Assembly: GCA_001557505.1 (NCBI GenBank)
Contig: LSAX01000001.1
Span: forward strand, 1,674,001-1,738,000
Source: Reticulascus tulasneorum
Lineage: Eukaryota; Ascomycota; Sordariomycetes; Glomerellales; Reticulascaceae
Direction: 5' to 3'
DNA: 64,000 nt
The number at the start of each line of letters is the position of its first letter. The stretch's first letter is position 1. A program made the translations under genes and the position numbers. The notes beneath the pieces are model-generated. The model was not told where the DNA came from and searched no databases. It worked only from the letters and a program-made list of their open reading frames with translations. This document shows, piece after piece, positions 42,340 to 54,953 of the stretch.

Positions 42340-42612
42340 CGTTTGGATAGCTTGCGCTAATGCCTGTACCAATCCTTCAATCCCATCACGCTCATCATCT
42401 GTTGGTGTGACATGAATGCGAGGGACCAAAGTACAGAATCATCTTCTTTACCTTCCATCTCAAAATAACCTTTTGCGGTCTTGCGGTACCTCGGAATGGC
42501 TACGTGCCGTTGGACTTGCTGGTCAGATTTATTGATGTCTCTCTCGCGCGATCCGGGACATAGAGCACAATGGGAACAAGAGCCTTGACGATCGACAGAC
42601 ATTCACCCAGTT

Positions 42613-42627
42613 CCCCCCCCCCCCCCC
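42613..42627 (+). repeat. Poly-C tract, 15 nt
   Basis: An uninterrupted run of 15 C before AAAATGCC, the complement of the poly-G run at 42325-42339. Confidence 0.9.
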
Positions 42628-45600
42628 AAAATGCCAAGCTCGACTTTCACGTTTTGACTTCTTCGCACAGACATCGTTCTGATTGCCAAAAGCTTGCATT
42701 AACCAATCGCTCCAAGCGGGAGCCATCATGCCTTTTCGAATCGTCTGGGGTCCCACCACCCGCTCTCGACATCGACCGGCGGCGGATGGGCCTGACCCTT
42801 GTCCAAGCACACATGGGCGACCTGCGGAAGAAGGACGGGATAAGGTCCATTGCGACTTTCTCCAACAAGCCCCCTCCTTCCTCTGCACCTAGTCATGGAA
42901 TGTCTTGCTTTGTTTATTAGCGGGGCCCTTTTTTTTTCCTCCTTTTGCCTCTATCTGGCTTTCAACGCTCGTGCCGGTTCTAAAGACATGCGACACGGCG
43001 TAACCATTGTCTCTGGCCATCGCAGAGGGAATACGAATGCTCGAACTCGGACGCAAAGCCAATACTACCCTGTCGGCCGATGCATATAATAGCGCGATGG
43101 GTTATCGAAGAACCCCGTGCTCGTCGTTTAAACGAGAGAATGGACGTGATTCATATCTTTTAGATGCAGAACGGCTTCACTGGACGCATATCGGCGGAGG
43201 CGGAGACACGGACTGGCCGCGACTTATTCGTGACAGCGACGCATGCTACTCCAATGAGGAAGAACCGGATTAATCCAGCCGTAGTGCTCTCTGACACGGA
43301 TGAGGTCAGACTGCAGCGTGTTTTCCTCAATTATCCGCGTCTTCCACGGTCTCCCTCGCCTGCAACCTGATTCCATATGCATGTTGCCCAGTAATCGTTA
43401 GGTCAACCACGAAGTACATGCCTTGTTCTGTTGTTCGACGGATCCAATCAGATACCGGCATGGGCTTGAGCTTATTCCGTCATCAAATCTCCCCATGCAA
43501 AGGCTGGAAGAGATGGCCAGGCTGCGCATGGCTTGCCTCTGTTCTCTCCTCGATCTTCCGCGTCGGAAATCCCTCAACATCCTGTGGTCATATCTGTTAC
43601 CAATACAGGATTCATTGCTGATGCTTCGTCACATGAATGATCACAATTCTGGTCATTTCACAGCCACGGGGAGTAAGAAGATTATTACCGATCATTTGCT
43701 GACCGAAATGGTAAGGTAGGACAAAGTACATGCAGGAAGATGCAGCCAAGCAGTGCAGATGCTGATTCGCTCGAGCATCGCATCCTGGCCGCACCAAGCC
43801 CCCAGTCCGGCGTTTTTCCTCGCATCAGCGCCCCTCTGCTGCCCCCAAGCGGACATTGCTGCTGTCACGGGTTGTAACGGAGTTCCAGCTCACACGGGTA
43901 CACCAAGCACGTTGTGTGTATACATGCCGAACTATGTACATATCTGTGGTAGATAGAATGTGGTGTCACGGATCTGCCATGGGAAGTCACATATGCGCAA
44001 CGCGATTGCCGACACTTCCAATCGTTCTAGGGAAGTGTGGAGGAGCTGCGCGGATCCGAAACTCGACGATCCCCTCCCTCCATGGCTTTGGACGCACGAG
44101 ATGGTGGCTCAGGAAGGGTGAATAGAGGCTACACTGCTTTAGGGCCCATCTTGCATTGTTTAAAGGCGACTTGCCGTCACCAAGGACTTGAGAGTCGATG
44201 AAGCATCATTGTGCGATGTTAAAAGGGCCCGCAAAAACGTAACATGGGTCGCTAACGCTGACCGGATTCAAAAGCTGTTTATTGCCTGCGGTTGCCGACG
44301 ATGATTGGTCTGCGAGCCATCATCCTGGCCTCGGTGATATTGGAATACGCCACAGCTGAAACCCGGTCTTATTCATGGCAACCCTATGGTGAATACGACG
44401 AGGGAACGGCGGACCCAAAGGAAGTGAGGGGCACTGGGATTAGAATTGCGCTGAAAGAGAAATCAGGAAAAGATGGGCCTGCGAGATGGAAGATGGAACG
44501 GTCGTTTCGTTAGCTCATCTCGGCCAGGCCACGAAGAGCCAGACTTGACAAATATTGGCCCGAGAGACATTGTTTCTGTCCTCTTGCTGCGGGTTTGTTG
44601 CAAACCAGCACAAGGAAGCGAAGGTCGTGTGGTCGGAAACAAAGGCACGACGGATTTGTTGTTTCACCCAAGGCGGCGAGCCTGGCATCCTTTTCGCGTC
44701 TCCCATGTTGAATAGACTCACTGCCTCCTTACTACCTTACCTCGCTAAGGGAGGTAACAGGATGATGCCTATGACTCTTAGGTTAGGGAGCGGAGCAAGC
44801 AAGAAAAAACCCCCAACTAATCATGAAGTCTGTTCAATCAGATTTCTCCCCCGCTTGTCGCGGTGGTCATGTCATCATGCTTTGAAAAGGGTAATATGCG
44901 TTTCCCTCAGTCTCTCGCGTCACGTCGCGATCCCCGCTCGTCTTCGTGTTAAGTGGTTGGTCGAGCCACGACAAGCCACATTCTTTCAGTGTCAGGCAAG
45001 AACCCTGGCTGAGAGGCGGCCCTCCCCCACCCCTGGCATTGTTTTCCAGGGTTCCCTCGTTATTATTTCCCTGAGTGCCCGAGCTCATGTGACTGTCGAT
45101 ATTCCATGGCATATAGCCAGACCACTGCTTACATACCTACACAAGCTAGCAGGCAGTAATCTACCTGGTGCAGTCTGGTCGATCAGGCCTAGTGAAGCAT
45201 TTCCTGGGGGTCGGGCGGACGAGATGGAGGGAAGTGGAGGGTGATGGGAGGGTTGGAGGGGGTGGCAGAGGAGAAGATGGTGTGCTGCAGCGACCTTAGC
45301 TCTGATGGCTTTGATGGGTCAGGCCAGATGGAGGGGGAGGGGCTTGCGAGATGGAGGGGAGTTGGGGAGATGGTGCTCAAGGAGGGGGGCAGACAAGGAG
45401 CCCATCTCGGCGGATGAGTCGCTGGAATAAACTGCGCGCTGATTGGCCGGTACGGTTGCATCGAGGAGACGCACAGGCCATACTGCACATCATGGGTTCA
45501 ACTCGGCTCCCCACCCCCCCCCCACCAGCCCATCTCCCACACCCAGAACACGGTTGCTGCCCTTCGCGCGACCGACCGACCGACCTAACTCGTTCCCTGG

Positions 45601-46532
45601 CACGGCATGGCATCGCTGCGACCCTGGGTTGGTGTGTTGGGTTGGTGGGCATCGTGTTGGTGATGGTGGGTGGTGCGAGGCTCTGGGCAGAGCAACCTAC
45701 ATCCAAACCACCAGGTCTGCAATGCTGGGAATAGCGTACAGGTAGATGAGGATGGAGTGGAGCCCCAAAGCTTCCAGAGAGGAAGAACACACCACAGGAT
45801 GACGCCGTCGCCGAACGAGCCGAGCCAGTGCGAACCGACGGTAGTGAGCAGCTGGTGCAATGCACAAGATTACCTACAGGATACCTACCTACTTAACGTC
45901 CCAACCTATGAATACCTGCCCTACCTGCTAAAAGCTAGCGACTAGCTACCCTTCTGCAGTGGGTACATACTGTACATACAGTCGTCCACACACACACACA
46001 CATGGAAGGGTGGTGAAGGTGTGTGCCAGGACCCAGGCTCCGGGTGACCTCGACCAGCCCACCACCACCACACTTTCTCCTTGATGCCACTGTCGCCCGT
46101 GGCCCACCTCACTGGCAGGCGCTGAGGGACTCCCGCCGGACCATGCCTGGCTGTCGATCTCCAACCCAGGGCTCTGCAGTGGAGGAACACACCCATCGGA
46201 GGGTGCTGACTGGGGGTGCCCCATCTTGCCCATCCACCAATTCCCTTCTGTCCCAGCGCTGCGAGTCGCCGCTGGGCGTCTTTTCTCACAGCGGGAGCAA
46301 TCCTTGCTACCCGCTCTTGCAGCCCCTGTGGAGCCCCCATCACTCGGTCGTTTTTATTTTTTGTGTCCTTTCCCATGCAGATGAGCATCGCCCACTTCTC
46401 GTTTCTTTTTGTTGGACAACCACAAACTGGGCCGTGTCTTTTCATTCGTTTCCCTCCTGCTGTTTCCTTCTTGCCGCCGTCGAGCTAGCATATGTAAGTC
46501 ATTCTGCCGCCCGCCGCCCAGAAAGGCTGATA

Positions 46533-46552
46533 CCCCCCCCCCCCCCCCCCCC
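46533..46552 (+). repeat. Poly-C tract, 20 nt
   Basis: An uninterrupted run of 20 C followed by a TTCTTCTC pyrimidine tract. Confidence 0.9.
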
Positions 46553-46718
46553 TTCTTCTCTCCCCACCCATAAGCACAACCTGAAAGCTGGGATTCCGTT
46601 GGTCACGCTAAGGGATGTCTCGCCCGCACCATATGTATCGTGTCGTCTCTTCAGAAGCATGGCATGGCATCTATCAAAACGACCGTCTTCGTCATCCTGT
46701 GGCTTGGAGACCTGTGCT

Positions 46719-46730
46719 CCCCCCCCCCCC
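46719..46730 (+). repeat. Poly-C tract, 12 nt
   Basis: A run of 12 C, 166 bp after the 20-C run. Confidence 0.85.
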
Positions 46731-48699
46731 TCCATTTCCCCACTGCTTATTAGTAGGTTAATGGTTCAATGTTCCTCCTCTCCTTACCGACACGCGGGTC
46801 AGCACGTAACCACTACCGCCGCCTTCGGTGCTCCCTCCCCGTTTTGGAGCTCTCCACTCACTGTATGGTAATCGCAGTAGGCCACACAGCTCCCGGCACA
46901 TAGGACAGGACACCTTGCTTCCTTTGAAGGAAGAAAAATCGGGTAACCCTAAACTACCGAGTTTACGGAATGTAACAACAATCAATCATGGTTTCCCCTG
47001 CCAACCTTGTAGTAAGCTCGTTGACACCCATTGGCTGGGCTACGAGATTTGGTGACTCTTGGGAGCTTCCAGCGCCAGCTCCAGCGCTGGTATCCTGTTG
47101 TCGTCCCGGACTCAAGCGTCTAGCCCGCCGATGCAGATGGAGGCAGTCCTTTTTGGGAGGGCTTCGGTCCACATTGTAAAACAGGTTTGGCTGATCAGAT
47201 CTGTGTCTACCCCATCCGTGCGGCCACCCCTTCCGGTCGTCAAATCTGGATCCGTACGGGGATAATGATATTTTCATGGCTTGCATCACGCTGCCGCCTC
47301 GAGTGAAGGTGATCTTTCATGCTTTAAGATGAGCCTCGTCTTTTCATTATTGGCCTCCTCCTTGCCTTGACCTACATATGTACGTAGCAGCAGTGGAAGG
47401 TTTCCCCCTTCCTAGGGTCTGCAGCAAGCTAGGATACTCGACTCCGTAATCGCCCCGGCTTTACGGCCGACAGATTGTCGCAAGCTCGCGGCGTAGTAGC
47501 TAAGTTATCGCAGCAGTCGGCCTTATTACCAAAATCGAAATCCTGGAGGCTTGCACAAGTAAGGCGGCATCTTATCTTATCTACCCGGGGGGGTTGTGTA
47601 TGTACTTCGTACATAATGTACTATTTTCGTCGTGCGTGTCCACCGCCCAACCACCTTGTACGTAGCCTGGCCTGGCCCATGGGCCGCCCGGCCAAAGCAC
47701 AGTTCACACGATGCCACAGGACGACAGAAATGTGCGCCTTCACCCCCCCCGGTGCATGGTCCGAGGGGGCCTGTCCACCCCAGAAGTCGAAAATGAGTGG
47801 GATCGAGCCACTATGGCAAAAATCGCCGGCTGAATTACCTCGTAGATCATATGATTCAGATCCGTGTATTAAGCCATAATTAAGAATTTAAGCCCGTTGC
47901 CTTCCTGCCCTTCGCGGCATAGCCATTTACGGACCATTTAGTGGGGGTACTGCGAAACGGTAACATTTCGGATTGCAGACGGGGTCCTCGTGCGTCGTGA
48001 GATGAAGTAACACCAGGGAGGCTATCACGACGACCGCATGGGGATGGGGGAGGGGGACATTTGCGGAAATATTCTGTCACACGGCATGGGGGTGATCGGG
48101 GACGGCTCGGGCTTACTGGCATTGATCAAGGGCAATCCTTAAAATTTTGTTGAAGTTCGGCGCAACTATTGAACAAGTGGTCAGAACCTGAGCTTTAGCG
48201 AAAGAAGCGTTCCAACCTCGATTGCTTGGACGGTCGGTTAGGTTCAGGGTATGATGCCGAGCATGTGAAAACCGGTGCACGTGATCAGGGCCGTGACATT
48301 GGAAATACCAAGGCATTTATCGAGGCTGACTTGCCAGGCTCGTAAATGCGCCAGTGCGGCGTGGAGAGTACTTAGGAAGGCCTGACTGTAGGCCAAATTA
48401 ATAATCTAAAAGCCTGGATTATGTCGATATCGTCACCTGGTTGCTGGAAAAGTGCGGAGGTTAGTAAGCCCAGTCAGTGGTACACACAACCTTCAGGAAA
48501 GACCGCGAACATACGCCCGCGGCTGAGATAGCGATAAGCAAGCGCATGCACCGTCCTGATTTGTTCGTCAAGCGCGCGGGGTCAATTCCTTTTTTTGGCT
48601 TCAACGATTCGATATCAAAACTAGCTCTCTCGTCAAACCCTACGAACAAACAACATCGAGAAATAAAAGCCTGGAAGTTATTTGAGAGACAAACTCATA

Positions 48700-51600
48700 A
48701 TGACGAGTCTCAAGCGCTCGGCTGCGGGTGACCCGTTGGCGTCCAATATTTCCAGCAAGGTCTACGTTCGATCCACCAGAAGTGGCAAGGTGCAGAAGAT
48801 TGTGAGAGAAGTCTATCTTCGGCAAGACATCCCCTGCTCGTCGAAGCTATGTAAGAAATGCCTCCAGACGGCTCCCAGAGATTCAAACCAGCAGAGTAAG
48901 TAAATAAATACGCCTTCTCGAGTAGAATACCCGGTCAGCTAACAAGATCCAGTGCAGCCTTTCGTTCTATCGGAGAAGCCGGCAGGAACAAAGGCGTTCC
49001 CCAAAGGGCATTACATCATTCCTGATACGAATGCCCTGCTTAATGCCATGGACCTCTTTGAACAGAGCTCGGCTTTCTATGATGTAGTCGTTCTACAGAC
49101 CGTTCTGGAAGAGCTTCGCAACCGGTCTCTTCCGCTCTACAACCGGCTCATTAGCTTAACCAAAAGCGAAGAGAAGCGGTTCTACGTCTTCTTCAACGAC
49201 TTTCGTTTGGAGACCTACGTGGTTCGTGATCCAAATGAGACTGTCAACGATCGGAATGATCGAGCTGTGCGTAGCGCGGTCAAGTGGTATGGCGAGCATT
49301 TGGTCCAAACGAAGTCGAAGACGGTCCCGGCGGTGGTCATGTTGAGTGACGATCGAGACTGCCTGCGTAAAGCAAAAACAGAGGGATTGAATGCCATGTC
49401 ACTTTCCGAATATGTTGGTGGACTTGAAGACGCCGACAGACTGCTCGATATGGTTGCCGAAAGCCAGACCACCGGATCATTTAAGAAACCGTCCGGGAAT
49501 GTCTATCCTGAATACTACACATTGTCAAAGATGATGACCGGTACTAAGGCCGGACTCTTACATCAAGGAATCTTTAACGTGTCCCCCTACAACTATCTGG
49601 AAGGCTCTATTCATGTTCCTGCATTCCCCAAGAACTTGATTATCCTGGGCCGCGAGAATATCAACCGAGCGGTGGATGGGGATCTGGTAGTTGTTGAGGT
49701 TCTGCCAAAGGATCAATGGAAGGAGCCGTCTACAAAAATTATCGAGGAGGAAGCGATAACACGAAATGAGAACGCCGATGCCGAGGAAGGTCAGGATTTC
49801 GTATCCGAAAAGGAGCGAAAAGCGTTACAGGAAGAGGTCAAAAAGACCTTGAGCAAGAGCACCGAAGGACGGCCCCAGCCAACAGCCAAGGTTGTTGGAG
49901 TTATAAAGCGCAACTGGCGGCAATATGTTGGGCATATCGATCCGTCGTCTGTCAGTCAGTCTGGGCAAGGTCGTCGGCAAGATAGCGTGTTCCTTATTCC
50001 CATGGACAAGCGCATACCTAAGATTCGACTCCGCACAAGGCAAGTGGCTGAGCTTCTTGGCAAGCGACTCCTTGTGACCATTGATGCGTGGGAGCGAGAC
50101 TCTCGACACCCAATCGGTCATTTTGTTCGGTCACTTGGGGAGCTGGAGAGTAAAGCTGCTGAGACAGAAGCGCTGTTGCTCGAATACGATGTTCAGTATC
50201 GGCCGTTTCCCAAGACAGTGCTCGACTGCTTGCCAAAAGAGGGACATGACTGGAAGGTCCCTGCTAGCATCGAGGATCCAGGTTGGAAAGACAGAGAGGA
50301 TCTTCGCCATCTCCTCATCTGTAGTATCGACCCCATTGGGTGTCAAGATATCGACGATGCTCTCCATGCTCGGCCACTCCCTAATGGCAACTTCGAAGTT
50401 GGTGTCCATATTGCGGACGTGTCGCATTTTGTGAAGCCTGCCAATGCTATGGATACCGAGGCAAGCATTCGAGGCACCACCGTCTATCTTGTGGACAAGC
50501 GCATAGACATGTTACCGATGCTACTCGGAACCGATCTCTGCTCACTGAAGCCATACGTCGAGCGATACGCATTTTCCGTTATTTGGGAGATAAACTCTTC
50601 GGCAGATATCGTCAACTCTCGATTTACTAAGTCTGTCATCCAATCACGGGAGGCATTTAGTTACGAGGAAGCACAGCTTAGAATCGACGATCCCTCCCAG
50701 CAAGATGACCTAACAAAGGGAATCAGGACGCTTCTCATGCTATCCAAGAAACTCAAGCAGAAGCGAATGGATGCTGGGGCCTTGAGCCTATCGTCACCCG
50801 AAGTCAAGGTGCAAATGGAATCCGAGACCTCTGATCCCATCGACGTCAAGACAAAAGAATTGCTCGATACGAACTCCCTCGTGGAAGAGTTCATGCTTCT
50901 CGCCAACATCAGCGTAGCCGGAAAGATCTATGATGCTTTCCCTCAGACTGCCATTCTCCGTCGCCACGGTGCCCCCCCGAAGACAAACTTTGATGAGCTC
51001 GCCAATCAGCTCAAGGTAAAGAAAGGTCTGGAGCTCAAAGTCGACTCCAGCAAGGCCCTCGCCGAGTCTCTAGACAACTGCACAGACCCGTCTGATCCTT
51101 TCTTCAACACCCTCGTCCGCATCATGGCAACGCGGTGCATGATGAGTGCCGAGTACTTCTCAGCGGGGACCCAGACATATCCCGAATTCCGCCACTACGG
51201 CCTTGCCTCGGAGATCTACACGCATTTCACCTCCCCCATCCGTCGTTACGCCGATCTTGTCGCCCACCGCCAGCTCGCCGCCGCCATCGGCTACGAAGCC
51301 ATGCACCCGGCAGTGCGCAGCCGTGGCCGTCTCGAGGCCGTGTGCAAGAACATCAACGTCAGGCATCGCAACGCGCAGCTTGCAGGCCGAGCCAGCATCG
51401 CGTATTATGTCGGCCAGGCACTGAAGGGCAAGGTTGCTGAGGAAGATGCATTCGTGATGAAAATCTTCAGCAACGGGTTCGTGGTGCTTGTGCCGCGATT
51501 TGGAATCGAGGGCGTGATTCGACTGCGTGACTTGGCGGAGCCGGAGCCCGAGAGCGTGTTCGATGCAGAGACGTACACTTTGAAGTTGAGCGGGAGCCGG

Positions 51601-51708
51601 GACTTGAAGGTGGAGTTGTTCCAGAAGGTCAAGGTGAGGGTGAGTGATATGAAGGATGAGATGACGGGTAAAAGGGGCGTCAAGATGGAGTTGATGGAGG
51701 TCAAATAG
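48700..51708 (+). CDS. DIS3: Exosome catalytic subunit Dis3/Rrp44
   Basis: Dis3/Rrp44 is the 3'-5' exonuclease and endonuclease of the RNA exosome in nucleus and cytoplasm. Two exons (48700-48895, 48953-51708; donor GTAAGT, acceptor CCAG, phase 1) encode 983 residues, the usual size. The N-terminal CR3 motif has Cys 46, 51 and 54. The PIN endonuclease domain starts near residue 85, with Asp90 in the IIPDTN motif and the further acidic residues VLEEL, NDRNDRA and LSDDRD all present. Cold-shock domains follow, then the RNB exonuclease domain with [11 protein letters not shown] at 525-535, so all four metal-binding Asp are intact, and a C-terminal S1 domain from about 900. Both active sites look functional. 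The ATG at 48700 is preferred; the frame upstream has only a TTG. Confidence 0.97.
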
Positions 51709-52680
51709 CGCGCCCCAAGAGAATGAGAGCGATCTCTGAGATGAGGGTTTGCTATGCATGATGTTGGGGATACTTCCTAGCTACAGCATAGTCTGCCAAT
51801 CAATAAATGTAAAATAAATGAAAGGGAACGGATCCGGCCTCGACCAATTTGGGTTTATTGCTGTGATATGAACCTGAGATCTGCATTGTGCACAGAAACC
51901 TGGTGACTCGACTGGATTGTCACTAGATGGACGACAACCACTGCGTTCCTTACTTTATCTCTTCATATAGTCTTCAACTTCTCGCTTCAGCATTGGTTGC
52001 TGGCACCACCTCGAGGCTCCCTTCGTTCTTCAATCTCGAGGAGCAGGCTCTAGAGGTCAGCGATCTCAGCTGTGACCAAAGCCTCACGGCGTGAGAGCGT
52101 ACGCCCGCGCCGTCATCTTCTTATCCCTACTCATCATGTTACCCGAAATACGGACACAGGAACATAGCAGGCCAGGGCCACCAGCAGGGCTGCTTCAGGC
52201 GCTGTGGCGATTTATGACCATTGAGGAGGCACGCATTGTTTTGCCATTTTTGGTGCTGTCGTAGGTTTGGGCTGGATAATGGGGAGTATGTGGTGTGGAT
52301 GATTCACCGTAGAGAGCTAGGCATATGTTGTAGCATAGCCGCATATCATGAGGTTCAAGATGGACAAGGACGGGCGAATTTGTAGGTATAGTGCTTCTCT
52401 TCCAGCGCACTTACTGTTTGTTCTCTCTATCACTCTGCCCGAACGAGACAAGCCTTATACAATCATTACCCGACCCAGGTGGAGATTTGTAACAAAACTC
52501 GGCTAGAAGGACGAAACGATTGTTAGAAAAATGCAGAAGAGGGCATGGTGGGATCATATGAATGTATTTCAGAAATCTACAACCGTTTTCCCAATGCCTA
52601 ACGCCGCGGCCGAAACCCTGGACTCGAGTCAAATATATCACGTCTGGGAGCACGCTCTCAAGCCCCTAAAAATGAAAAGT
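51709..52680. other. Convergent 3' region of DIS3 and NUG1
   Basis: Apart from the AATAAA pair, this 972 bp shows only short ORFs without recognisable products, and no RNA gene. It should contain the 3' UTRs of both convergent genes. Confidence 0.5.
51802..51818 (+). terminator. Probable DIS3 polyadenylation signals
   Basis: Two AATAAA hexamers (51802-51807 and 51813-51818) lie about 95-110 bp after the DIS3 stop codon, a typical distance for a fungal poly(A) signal. Confidence 0.45.
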
Positions 52681-54405
52681 TTACTGCTGCATCACGTCCT
52701 CGGCAACCTTATCATCCTCGCCTCCATAATCCCCCCATAAACCTTCGATCTTGAACTCCTTCGCCCATTCAGTGACAACCACCTTCTGATCAGGCTCCGG
52801 AGCATCACCGGCAGCGCCTTTCCCTTTTGCGCCCGCTATGCCATTGCTCTCACCAGACAAAGTGGGCGCCTCAACCCAGCCTTGGATACGCCCATCCCGC
52901 CAATCAGTGATAACAGCCATGGCGGCAGCGTTTAGGTTCGGAATGCCACCTCTTCCTATCCTGCCGCGTTTGCGGGCAACTTGTACGAGGAAGTCGGTGG
53001 TGACATCGCCGTCGCTGCGGCTGGGCAACAGTGCGGGCAAGTCGTAGACATCGGTCAGCTTCTTCATCAGCTCCGGCGAGGCGGACAGCCGGCGAATGAG
53101 AAGTGTGACTGCTGGGACTGGATCATCGATCTGCTTTGGTGGCACGGCGTTGAGAAGAACGAGATGAGCGTGCGCTTCGCTAGCGTTCTTGAGGGATACC
53201 AACCCTCCTGATGAAATGGAAGAGGAAGAAGGGAAGACGATTCCGGGAGAGTCGAGCAGCGTAAGCTTGCTATCAATCTTGACAGTCCGGATGGTCGTCG
53301 TCACTCCCGCCTCGGCGCCAGCGGGACACGCCTTCGATGAGTTGGCACCCTTCCCACCGCTCAGCCTTGCAAGCAGCGAGTTAATAACCGACGACTTTCC
53401 CACATTTGGATACCCAATCACGCCCACCGACACCGCGCGCTTCAGATTCTTGCCTGCAGCAAAAGATTTCAGCGCCTTGAACAGCGCCGACGACGTGTTC
53501 TGAACCGTCATGTCCCTGTGGTTGAACGTATGCGCATTCGGCGCTGCGCCAGATGCTCGCAGGGGTAAGGTGGGGAAGTAGCGGCGGAGATAGACGAGCC
53601 AGTCATGCAGAACCTTGGGCGGAACCAGGTCGATCTTGTTGAGGACGAGGATCAGGCGTTTTGAGGCATCGGCCATGACACTGCGTTCTACTTCGCGAGA
53701 GCGGGTGCCTTCTGGGTCGCGGGCGTCGAGGACGTAGAGGATCACGTCGGCTTGCTCAACAACATTCTTGAAGACCTTGTCGTAGGCTCTGCGGGAAGTT
53801 GCCTGCCCAACAGAGATCTCGGCAGTGCCATCCTCCCCGTTAGAATCGTCACTATCCTCGTCATCATCTTCATCCATTTCATCGCCGCTCTGCAACCCCT
53901 TGTCAAACTTCTCCGCCGCAGCTTTTGCGCTCGCGATTAGCGCAGCCATTGGGTTCGACTCATCAATGTCGGCATCGTCCTCCGACATCATATCCTCGCC
54001 ATCATCTTCGATCATTGCATCTTGGACATTGGCATCCGCGGTAGCAGCTTTCACCGGCCCGGTCTTCGCAGCTTTCGCCAGCGCCCGCCTCCGCTGTGTT
54101 TCTTCTTGCTTCTTCAACCGATTCTCTTCGATCTCCTGGAGGATCTTCTCCTTATAAGGGAACAGATTGGGGATTCCCGGGTCTTTCTTCAACTTGGATC
54201 GCCATTCCGGGTTCTTCTTCGCGAGTTTTCTCTGTTTCTTTTGTTTTGCTACTGACGCCTTCTCGATCTTGTGGCGAAGGCGAACAGTGGTCCGCTTGGA
54301 CTTGGGCTCTGCAACGTATGTTAGTCCACTATCCCCGGTATACGTTCCAAAATGTTGGAGTATAAGAACGGCTCACTAACTTCCTGGTTTATTTATTGAG
54401 CCCAT
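52681..54405 (-). CDS. NUG1: Nucleolar circularly permuted GTPase Nug1
   Basis: Nug1 (nucleostemin/GNL3 group) is a nucleolar GTPase required for 60S subunit maturation and export. Two exons, read downward (54405-54381, 54308-52681), encode 550 residues. The first exon is only 25 bp and joins in phase 1 to complete a Lys. The basic N-terminal domain (about 8-60, with KSKRTTVRLRHKIEKA) is typical of the family. An acidic linker runs through about 120-170. The GTPase motifs occur in the permuted order G4-G1-G3: NKID at 232-235, GYPNVGKS at 307-314, DSPG at 361-364. The C-terminal part contains the RNA-binding-like region and the VVTEWAKEF segment. The choice between Nug1 and the related Nog2 or Lsg1 rests on the N-terminal basic block and domain order. 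It is divergent from the HAD phosphatase gene. Confidence 0.93.
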
Positions 54406-54953
54406 CTTGTGGAAATACCGCTTTGAATCCCTGGAATTGATGCTCTACTGCTGGCGATTTAAAATTTCACGGGCACAAAATTTAGTGGGAGGTTGAGTTC
54501 TGCCACTCATCACCGCCATATCAACCCCCACTATCTGCTCACCGCCTCCCACTAACCCGGAAAAGGGCACACCGGCACGCCTTGGTTGTCGCTGAAGCGT
54601 GCCTAATTTAGTGGACCAGAAGCACCGAGACAGCTCCCCTACAACTCGGACTTGGGCAGCAGCATGGCCGCTAAGCAGCAAATTTTCAGCAATGCAAGCG
54701 GAGTTTCCCTTCCCGGTGGCGGTCCGGCATTCGGGGACATCTTGCTCGGCTTCATATCTACTCGGAATCTGAAGTTCTGCTACGTGGCCAGTGAAGGATC
54801 GAGACAGTCATAAGGATCAAATTTAACTGAGAAATCATTCCAAGTCCAGCGTCCTTGATTCCGCAATTTGCCAGCTGCGATTCCTTCAGACGGAGCTCCT
54901 GTCCAAAGAAATAGACCAAATAGAAACAGCACGATTATACCGGCGACATCGAA
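54406..54953. promoter_or_regulatory. Bidirectional promoter region of NUG1 and the Gpp1-like gene
   Basis: The two start codons are 548 bp apart and face outward, so both promoters and leaders must fit in this interval. I see no convincing TATA box. An A-rich leader precedes the plus-strand ATG. Confidence 0.6.

Larger units (their letters stand above)
37488..48699. other. 11-kb gene-poor region between RSC7 and DIS3
   Basis: RSC7 and DIS3 point away from this interval. I can support no gene. ORFs are short or low-complexity; the longest (46023-46871) is Pro/Ser/His-rich sequence arising from C-rich tracts. Notable contents are several G/C homopolymers, microsatellites and TACGTA-rich palindromic bits, listed separately. 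The first 1.5 kb upstream of RSC7 is CT-rich on the gene strand and is probably promoter and leader. Long untranslated leaders or non-coding transcripts would fit but cannot be shown from sequence. Confidence 0.45.

Noticed and set aside
46023..46871. A 282-codon plus-strand ORF
   Set aside because: It spans the 20-C and 12-C homopolymers and is low in complexity; no domain or credible start is visible.
48682..48699. Upstream extension of DIS3 from a TTG
   Set aside because: Nuclear fungal genes normally start at ATG; the ATG at 48700 gives the expected N-terminus.
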